Assembly: GCA_964344135.1 (NCBI GenBank)
Contig: CAYFMF010000010.1
Span: forward strand, 1 to 45,937
Length of the DNA: 45,937 nucleotides
Direction: 5' to 3'
Source: Thiopontia sp964344135
GTDB lineage: Bacteria > Pseudomonadota > Gammaproteobacteria > GCF-002020875
The position numbers and the translations under genes are program-made. Below are positions 40,468 through 45,937 of the stretch, one piece after another; position 1 is the stretch's first letter, and each line of letters opens with the position of its first letter. Under the pieces are notes generated by a model. The model had not been told where the DNA came from and searched no databases. It saw nothing but the letters and a program-made list of their open reading frames with translations.

Positions 40468-41343
40468 GTGGAGCTGTTTCGAGAAATTGGCCCGCTCAGG
40501 GGGCGCCTGCGTGAGCTGCGTCAGCAGGGGCAGAGTGTTGCATTTGTGCCGACCATGGGGAATCTGCACCAGGGGCACCTGGAGCTGATACGGCAGGCGC
40601 AGCGGCGGGCGGCCATTGTGGTGGTCTCCATCTATGTCAACCCCATCCAGTTTGGCGAGGGTGAGGATTTTGAGGAGTACCCCAGAACCCTGGAGCAGGA
40701 CCGGAAGAAGCTGGAGTCGGTCGGTGCAACAATCCTGTTTGCACCAACCGATGCAGAGATCTATCCGCTTGGTGCCCAGCCGGGGGGGGCTGTTGCGCGC
40801 TCATCACTGACACAGGTTGTGGTTCCTGGGCTCTCCGATATTCTCTGTGGCGCATCCCGCCCTGGCCATTTCAGCGGGGTTGCCACCGTGGTGACCAAGC
40901 TGTTGAATATTGTCCAGCCCGATATCGCCCTGTTTGGCGAGAAGGATTTCCAGCAGCTGATGGTGATTCGTCGTCTGGTCAACGAGTTGAATCTTCCGGT
41001 GGAGATTGCTGGAGTCCCTACCTGGCGTGAGGAGGATGGTCTCGCCATGAGTTCCAGAAATGGATATCTCACATCAGAGGAGCGCAGACAGGCGCCCACC
41101 CTCTACCGTACCCTGCAGTGGGTCTGTCGGCAGCTGGAGGGGGGGAGGGGTGATTTTTCGCAGATTGAGGAGCAGGCTGTAGAGCAGTTGCGGGGAGCGG
41201 GTTTTGTTCCTGATTACCTCTCTATTCGAGACGGTTCCACCCTGCAGCCAGCCTCACCCGGGGGAGATCTGGTGGTGGTTGTGGCAGCCGCGAGGTTGGG
41301 CTCAACCCGATTAATTGATAATTGCATGGCAAATTTGAGATAA
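40468..41343 (+). CDS. panC: pantothenate synthetase
   Basis: A 291-residue ligase joining pantoate and beta-alanine with ATP. PTMGNLHQGHLELI near residue 30 holds the HxGH ATP-binding motif, and FGEKDFQQL and EDGLAMSSRNGYL (the KMSKS-like loop) follow. The start is taken as GTG 40468 (VELFREIGPLRGRL), which fits the family N-terminus; a longer frame runs back into panB but is not conserved. It lies between panB and panD. Confidence 0.95.
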   Translation: MELFREIGPLRGRLRELRQQGQSVAFVPTMGNLHQGHLELIRQAQRRAAIVVVSIYVNPIQFGEGEDFEEYPRTLEQDRKKLESVGATILFAPTDAEIYPLGAQPGGAVARSSLTQVVVPGLSDILCGASRPGHFSGVATVVTKLLNIVQPDIALFGEKDFQQLMVIRRLVNELNLPVEIAGVPTWREEDGLAMSSRNGYLTSEERRQAPTLYRTLQWVCRQLEGGRGDFSQIEEQAVEQLRGAGFVPDYLSIRDGSTLQPASPGGDLVVVVAAARLGSTRLIDNCMANLR

Positions 41344-41350
41344 TAAGCGG

Positions 41351-41731
41351 ATGCAAATCAATATGCTCAAAACAAAACTGCATCGTGCCACCGTAACCCA
41401 CTCCGAGCTGGAGTATGAGGGCTCCTGTGCGATTGATGGTGCCCTGCTTGAGGCCTCAGGAATCATGGAGTATGAGCAGATCCATATCTACAACATCGAT
41501 AATGGCGAGCGCTTTGTTACCTATGCAATCCGTGCTGAGGACCACTCCGGTGTGATCTCGGTCAACGGGGCAGCGGCCCACAAGGCCAACCCCGGGGACC
41601 GGGTGATTATCTGTGCCTATACCGTGCTGGATCAGGTGGAGGCGATCAACTTCAAGCCACGTCTGATCTACGTGGATGGCGACAACCGTATTACCAGGAC
41701 AGCCAATACGATCCCGGTTCAGGCGGCCTGA
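41351..41731 (+). CDS. panD: aspartate 1-decarboxylase (proenzyme)
   Basis: A 126-residue pyruvoyl-dependent enzyme that makes beta-alanine. Self-cleavage is expected at Gly-Ser in YEGSCAIDG near residue 24-25, and KLHRATVT, NGERFVTYAI and NGAAAHKANPGDRVIIC are all present. Length is normal. It completes the panBCD set and is followed by a terminator and the convergent ppc gene. Confidence 0.97.
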   Translation: MQINMLKTKLHRATVTHSELEYEGSCAIDGALLEASGIMEYEQIHIYNIDNGERFVTYAIRAEDHSGVISVNGAAAHKANPGDRVIICAYTVLDQVEAINFKPRLIYVDGDNRITRTANTIPVQAA

Positions 41732-41734
41732 CTG

Positions 41735-41756
41735 GAGCCCCTCTCGGGCTCTTTCT
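41735..41756 (+). terminator. terminator after panD
   Basis: GAGCCC (41735-41740), loop CTCTC, GGGCTC (41746-41751), then TTTCT. It lies between the convergent panD and ppc genes and could act on both. Confidence 0.6.
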
Positions 41757-44565
41757 ACCCCGTATTTCTCATCCCGTTGGAGATGGCATTGATGGTTCGC
41801 AGCAACGGCTGCATCCACTGCTCTCTCTCACTCTCCGATTCGGAGGAGATAAACCGTTTGTGAAGGATGATCTGGATATGGTTGAGTGGGTCCAGGTAGG
41901 GGTTGCGCCGCATCAGTGAGAGCATCAGTGAGGGGTTGTCCTCGATCAGCTCATCCTGTCCCACAATCTCCAGAACCTGTTGGCGGGTTTTTTCATACTC
42001 CTGCAGAATCATGCCGTAGATCCTCTCTGCGCTCTCCTGGTCCTCAGCCAGTTGTGAATATTCCATGGCAATCTCCATGTCCCCCTTGTAGAGCGCCATC
42101 TGTGTGTTGCTGAGGAGTGCGCTGAAGTAGGCCCACTCCTGTGCCATCTTCTGCAGCTGTTGCAGTCTCTTGGGTTCCCCCTTTCGCCACTGTTCAAGTG
42201 CGCTCCCAATTCCATACCAGGCCGGCAGTGTATGTCTGGACTGTGCCCATCCGAAGACCCACGGGATGGCCCGGATGGAGCTCTTCGAGCGGTCCCCCTT
42301 GGAGCGGTGGGAGGGGCGGGAGCCCAGATTGAGCAGACCGATCTCCATCACCGGAGTGGCCTCATAGAAGTAGTCCAGCAGGCCCGGTGTATGGTCGATC
42401 AGGTTGCGGTAGCTCTCTTCACCCAGCTGGCCCAGCTGCTCCATGATCTTGCGGTGAGCTGTCTGTTCGGTCGAGGTCTTGCGTACCAGGCAGCGGCTGG
42501 CCTTCATCAGGCCGGTCACACCCATGGTCAGCTCATAGAGTGCGGTCTCCTCATTCGCGTACTTGTAGTAGAGCACCTCACCCTGCTCGGTAAACTTGAT
42601 CTGACCGTGAACCGTGCCTGTCGGCTGTGAAAGGATGGAGTCGTGGGTAGGGCCACCACCACGACCGATGGTGCCGCCACGACCATGGAACAGGCGACAC
42701 TCAATCTTGTGCTGGTCTGCCAGAGTAACCACCTGCTGCTGCGCCTTGTAGAGGTGCCAGGAGGAGGAGACGATGCCACCATCCTTGCATGAGTCTGAGT
42801 ACCCAAGCATCACCTCCTGCAGGTTTCCGGATTGGGTCAGCAGTTCACGGTAGGTCTCATTTTCAAAGAGGCGGGTAAGGACAGGCTGCAGGCGATCCAG
42901 ATCATCAATGGTCTCAAACAGAGGTGTCACCTGGAGGTGGCAGAAGCGGCCATTGATGTCACGTCCCACCAGCCCTGCCTGACGAGCAAGGAGAAGCACC
43001 TCCAGCAGGTGGCTTGCCTGATGGGTCATGGAGATGACATAGTGGCCAAAGGCCTCCTTGCCAACCTCTTCACGCATGCGGTAGATCACATCGAAGACCT
43101 CGAGGGTCTCCAGTGTCTCCGGTTTCAATTGGCTCTTCTGCAGGTTGAGAGGGCGATCCTGCTCAATGGCCTGGGCCAGAAGTTCGATTCTCTCTCCCTC
43201 ATCCAGTCCACTGTATTCAATGGTGGAGTCTCCGTTTGAGAGCAGGTCGGCCACCGCCTCGGTATGACGGGTGGACTCCTGGCGAATATCAAGATGGAGC
43301 AGATGGAACCCAAAGGTCTCGACCAGGCGAATCAGGTCCAGCAGTTCGCCACGAGCGGCCCTCAGGTCGCCATGTGAAACCAGTGCATCAAAGATGAGTC
43401 TTAGATCGTGATGGAATTCATCTGCGGACTCATACCCCGGAATCTGGTTGTCAACCTGGTGCCCGGCAATCCTGCGGTTGAGGATCTCGAGATTGAGGTT
43501 CAGGCGGTGCTGGATGACAAAGAGTCGACGCCGGTAGGGCTCATTCTCGAACCGCTCCAGTTGATCGCACTGGACAGACTCGCAGAACTCCTCGTCGTGG
43601 AGCGTCTGTTCAACAAAGGCCTGCGGAAGGTTGGAGAGGATGCTGGAGTGGGTCAGGATGTGGGTGAGTGACTCGACGCGTTGCAGATACTCCTCAAGGA
43701 TGGTTCGGGCATAGATGCGGACGGCGGTCTCGGTGGTCCTGGGTGTGACGTAGGGGTTGCCATCACGGTCACCACCAATCCAGGAACCGAAGCGGAGAAA
43801 GGAGGGAACCTCGAAATTCTCGAGCGTTGGGGCACCATCCAGGTAGATCTTGCGAATGTGGCGCTCCAGGTTGCGGTAGAGGCGGGGAACCGCGTTGAAG
43901 AGGGAGTTCTGGTAGTAGTAGAGCCCCTGGTTGATCTCATCCTCTACGGTTGGCTTGTGGGCGCGGATCTCGTCCGTATTCCACAAAATCTGGATCTGCC
44001 CCTCCAGATCACGGATCGCCTCCTCCTTTTCGGAGCGGCTCAGACGGGGGTCGTCCAGCTTCTCCTCATACTCAAATACCCGGCGTAGCCCCTCCATGAT
44101 GGTTCTGCGACGTGCCTCAGTGGGATGGGCGGTCATCACCGGCATGTAGGCCAGCCGGTTCAATAGTGTCTGCAGCTCCTCCTGGGTGATTCCCTCCTGC
44201 AGGAAACCATTCAGTGTCTCATCAAAGGAGCCTTTCCAGAGCTGCTGTTCCTTCAGCAGCTGTTTGCGGCGCTGCAGGTGGTGGAACTCCTCCTCGGTCT
44301 GGTTGATCAGGCTGAAGTAGATGCTGAAGGCACGGATGACATGGGTGAGCTGATCAGGATCAAGCTGATCAATCAGCTGCATCAGTTTCTCCCGTTTTCG
44401 GCTACTCTCCTTTTTCCTCAGTCCAATAAACCCTGTTCGCAGGGCCTCAACGGCCTCAAAAACGGCCTCACCAGCCTGGGCCTTGAGAACATTGCCCAGC
44501 AGGGTTCCAAGAAGTTTTACTCTGCCTCGCAGCACCTGATCTCTGGGTTGGGTTGTCTTTTTCAT
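41755..44565 (-). CDS. ppc: phosphoenolpyruvate carboxylase
   Basis: A 936-residue enzyme that carboxylates phosphoenolpyruvate to oxaloacetate. The catalytic His is in MTAHPTEARRRT near residue 150, the Gly-rich FHGRGGTIGRGGGP loop near 635, and RAIPWVFGWAQSRHTLPAWYG near 765; the C-terminus ends SISNGMRNTG. ATG 44563-44565 is preferred over a TTG at 44583. It supplies oxaloacetate for the mdh step of the reductive module on the same strand, though it is separated from that module by convergent plus-strand genes. A perfect palindrome lies 38 bases upstream. Confidence 0.96.
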   Translation of the reverse strand: MKKTTQPRDQVLRGRVKLLGTLLGNVLKAQAGEAVFEAVEALRTGFIGLRKKESSRKREKLMQLIDQLDPDQLTHVIRAFSIYFSLINQTEEEFHHLQRRKQLLKEQQLWKGSFDETLNGFLQEGITQEELQTLLNRLAYMPVMTAHPTEARRRTIMEGLRRVFEYEEKLDDPRLSRSEKEEAIRDLEGQIQILWNTDEIRAHKPTVEDEINQGLYYYQNSLFNAVPRLYRNLERHIRKIYLDGAPTLENFEVPSFLRFGSWIGGDRDGNPYVTPRTTETAVRIYARTILEEYLQRVESLTHILTHSSILSNLPQAFVEQTLHDEEFCESVQCDQLERFENEPYRRRLFVIQHRLNLNLEILNRRIAGHQVDNQIPGYESADEFHHDLRLIFDALVSHGDLRAARGELLDLIRLVETFGFHLLHLDIRQESTRHTEAVADLLSNGDSTIEYSGLDEGERIELLAQAIEQDRPLNLQKSQLKPETLETLEVFDVIYRMREEVGKEAFGHYVISMTHQASHLLEVLLLARQAGLVGRDINGRFCHLQVTPLFETIDDLDRLQPVLTRLFENETYRELLTQSGNLQEVMLGYSDSCKDGGIVSSSWHLYKAQQQVVTLADQHKIECRLFHGRGGTIGRGGGPTHDSILSQPTGTVHGQIKFTEQGEVLYYKYANEETALYELTMGVTGLMKASRCLVRKTSTEQTAHRKIMEQLGQLGEESYRNLIDHTPGLLDYFYEATPVMEIGLLNLGSRPSHRSKGDRSKSSIRAIPWVFGWAQSRHTLPAWYGIGSALEQWRKGEPKRLQQLQKMAQEWAYFSALLSNTQMALYKGDMEIAMEYSQLAEDQESAERIYGMILQEYEKTRQQVLEIVGQDELIEDNPSLMLSLMRRNPYLDPLNHIQIILHKRFISSESESEREQWMQPLLRTINAISNGMRNTG

Positions 44566-44602
44566 GGTTTGGTGTGGTCTCAATGGTCTCCCCTCAGAAT
44601 GA

Positions 44603-44615
44603 CATAATCATTATG
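44603..44615 (-). promoter_or_regulatory. CATAATCATTATG palindrome upstream of ppc
   Basis: A perfect 6-1-6 palindrome. It shares the 6-1-6 layout and most of one arm with the Fur box consensus (GATAATGATAATCATTATC; 13 of 19 positions by my alignment). It lies where a -10 region would be for ppc, so a bound protein could block transcription. Confidence 0.4.
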
Positions 44616-44644
44616 GGAGTGCAATTGGAGAGAGGTTTTGCAAG

Positions 44645-44682
44645 AAAAAGGGCCACCCTTTGCTATGTAAAAGGTGGCCCTT
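44645..44682 (-). terminator. Rho-independent terminator after the rhodanese gene
   Basis: On the minus strand GGGCCACC (44673-44680) pairs with GGTGGCCC (44650-44657), eight bp plus A-T pairs outside, followed by TTTTT. Confidence 0.8.
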
Positions 44683-44701
44683 GCAGATGTGGCTGGAAAT
44701 C

Positions 44702-44995
44702 TCAGCAGCTCATGTAGTTACGAAATGATCCGAGGTCATGGACATTCTCAAACCCCATCGACTCGAGATAGCTCTTCGCCATCCGGGTACGGGATCCGGT
44801 AACACAGTAGAGGATGATCGGCCGGCTCTTGTCGAGCAGATCATTTGCAACCTGGATGGACTGCAGCGGAACATTGATCGCATCGGGCAGGCACCCCTGC
44901 GCAAACTCCATTGGGCTGCGCACGTCAACCAGTTGGCCGTTTTCCTCTTTCAGCAGCTGATGGGCATCCTCGCAACTGATATTTTGTGAAAACAT
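44702..44995 (-). CDS. single-domain rhodanese-like protein
   Basis: A 97-residue rhodanese domain. The active-site loop is CVTGSRTRMA with the catalytic Cys near residue 64, and LVDVRSPMEFAQGCLPDAINVP is the domain entry. The loop of six residues after Cys fits sulfurtransferases such as GlpE or PspE, not phosphatases. No signal peptide is visible, so it is probably cytoplasmic. A -35/-10 pair about 140-165 bases upstream and a terminator downstream make it a single-gene unit. AGGA lies eight bases before the ATG. Confidence 0.92.
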   Translation of the reverse strand: MFSQNISCEDAHQLLKEENGQLVDVRSPMEFAQGCLPDAINVPLQSIQVANDLLDKSRPIILYCVTGSRTRMAKSYLESMGFENVHDLGSFRNYMSC

Positions 44996-45133
44996 AATAG
45001 TATCCTGAAGTTGTCATCTACTGACCCGCAGTTACACCATTTTTTTGGCACCTCTTCAGCTCAGCCGAACTGCGTCCGGTTGCTGGAGGGAGGGCAAAAA
45101 TGGGGTCACTCTTTTAATCCAAAAACTGACTGG

Positions 45134-45162
45134 ATTATACTATATTCAACAGATCTCTTCAA
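45134..45162 (-). promoter_or_regulatory. sigma-70 promoter for the rhodanese gene
   Basis: On the minus strand TTGAAG (45157-45162), 17 bases, TATAAT (45134-45139): near-consensus boxes at ideal spacing. The leader to the rhodanese ATG would be about 130 bases. The 45000-45130 stretch holds no gene I can support. Confidence 0.65.
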
Positions 45163-45177
45163 TGCTTATTCTGCTGC

Positions 45178-45285
45178 TCACTTCTCTGAATTGGCCCGTC
45201 TTTTCTCAAGTTTTCGACTGCGAACCAGCGCAACCGTGATGCCAACGACCAGCGCGAGCGCCAGAAAGATGAATAATTTTGCCAT
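45178..45285 (-). CDS. possible 35-aa single-span membrane protein
   Basis: ATG at 45283-45285 and TGA at 45178-45180 give a 35-residue frame: a hydrophobic segment (KLFIFLALALVVGITVALV) and then a basic tail (RSRKLEKRR). It starts four bases after the DUF3301 stop on the same strand, so it could be coupled to it. No good ribosome binding site is visible, and I recognise no family. Short hydrophobic frames can arise by chance, hence the low score. Confidence 0.45.
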   Translation of the reverse strand: MAKLFIFLALALVVGITVALVRSRKLEKRRANSEK

Positions 45286-45289
45286 ATTT

Positions 45290-45643
45290 TCAGAATGTTA
45301 CGGTGTTATTGTGGGTAGGAGCGGCCCCTTCTTGGGGTGGGTCAATATGAATCAGATCGGAGTAGGGGCCCAGCATCGACATGGTGCCCTGTAAGCGGTC
45401 GGCCCCATTATAGCTGTAATCGAAACTGAAGGTGCGGTGTATTCGAACCCGCCCACGGTTGTCTCTGCGCAGACGCAGACGGCGCACAGAGACGGTCTGA
45501 TCCAGCAGTTGGGCACCATAATTTTCACAGGTCAGGCGACAGACGGTAATGGCCCGCTCGCGGGCGCGCATGCTGTCGGACCAGAAGAGGACCAGGGAGA
45601 TGGGGATGCCAATCAACAGCAGGGTTTCAATCAGTTCTCGCAT
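45290..45643 (-). CDS. DUF3301 domain protein
   Basis: A 117-residue protein with an N-terminal membrane segment (ELIETLLLIGIPISLVLFW), an ALxA-like pattern of charged residues with two Cys (ITVCRLTCENYGAQLLDQTV), and the Arg-rich VSVRRLRLRRDNRGRVRIHRTFSFDYS block. This is the DUF3301 pattern of gammaproteobacteria; its function is unknown. The ATG is at 45641-45643. It is divergent from the sigma-factor gene to its right. Confidence 0.85.
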   Translation of the reverse strand: MRELIETLLLIGIPISLVLFWSDSMRARERAITVCRLTCENYGAQLLDQTVSVRRLRLRRDNRGRVRIHRTFSFDYSYNGADRLQGTMSMLGPYSDLIHIDPPQEGAAPTHNNTVTF

Positions 45644-45775
45644 CGAGTGAGGACTCTACCATATCCTGAATTCAACAGGACTTTGCAGGATTGATTTTTC
45701 ATGAGTCGTGGGAATATTATGGATCGTTGTTGGATCAGTTGATTAATGCGGTAATGGATAGATGAGGAGGCGCAA

Positions 45776-45937
45776 GTGAAGGTGGTTCATCTTTTTTCAA
45801 GGAATGGTGCAGTTCGTGAGCGGATTGTTGACTCCAGAGAGCGGCTGTTTCGACTCGCCTACTCATGGTGTCACGACCGTTACCATGCCGATGATCTCTG
45901 TCAGGAGACCATCATTACGGCGCTGGAGAAGGTGGAT
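45776..45937 (+). CDS. ECF-type RNA polymerase sigma factor (5' part, cut by window edge)
   Basis: Starts at GTG 45776 with GAGGAGG five bases upstream and stays open to the window end, 54 codons. RLFRLAYSWCHDRYHADDLCQETIITALEK is the sigma region 2 signature (shown here to identify it: RLFRLAY, then DADDL-like ADDLCQET). The gene continues beyond the window, so region 4 and any anti-sigma partner cannot be seen. TTGTTG-N17-GGTAAT about 45731-45756 is a weak promoter candidate. Confidence 0.85.
   Translation, partial: MKVVHLFSRNGAVRERIVDSRERLFRLAYSWCHDRYHADDLCQETIITALEKVD

Noticed and set aside
45011..45394. 127-codon plus-strand frame near the right end
   Set aside because: It crosses the rhodanese promoter, the 35-aa frame and the DUF3301 gene end, and has no recognisable domain or start signal.

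Overview
The window comes from a gammaproteobacterium, judged by Uup, YheS, SlyX, PrmB, PcnB and DUF3301 products and by a folK-panBCD block behind pcnB. The DNA is fairly GC-rich. No CRISPR array, rRNA or intact transposase is visible. The metabolic genes suggest an autotroph or facultative autotroph that uses the reductive TCA cycle; sulfur-oxidising relatives of Sedimenticola or of tubeworm symbionts are my best guess, by inference only.

Positions 1-15.7 kb are mostly housekeeping and stress genes: an RNB-family exoribonuclease; a copper-delivery cassette (DUF2946, PCuAC, SCO1/SenC and a small anchored protein); ABC-F proteins YheS and Uup; Ung; SlyX; a Lon protease with a sigma-32-like promoter; Mog; a LETM1-like protein; a thioredoxin; PrmB; and HemN. 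A 166-bp inverted-repeat element sits exactly between uup and lon.

From 37.5 kb down to 15.9 kb every gene is on the minus strand and forms one metabolic module. It starts with frdB, frdA and a NuoF-like subunit, which look like a soluble NADH-linked fumarate reductase. After a 187-bp gap come korA and korB (2-oxoglutarate:ferredoxin oxidoreductase), an 849-aa protein with a degenerate TPP-like region and a C-terminal ferredoxin domain, rnfB, a 1291-aa PFOR-shaped protein that has lost its catalytic motifs, sucC, sucD, rnfC-D-G-E, rnfA, a small Cys-rich membrane protein and mdh. Together they cover oxaloacetate to malate and fumarate to 2-oxoglutarate, plus the Rnf ion pump that can exchange electrons between NADH and ferredoxin. 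The two large PFOR-derived proteins on either side of rnfB are the most novel part; I propose that they wire KorAB to Rnf. Phosphoenolpyruvate carboxylase, which makes oxaloacetate, lies nearby. Fumarase, aconitase, isocitrate dehydrogenase and a citrate-cleaving enzyme are not in the window.

The right end holds a tRNA-Glu(CTC), the pcnB-folK-panBCD run, ppc, a rhodanese, a possible 35-aa membrane protein, a DUF3301 protein and the start of an ECF sigma factor cut by the window edge.
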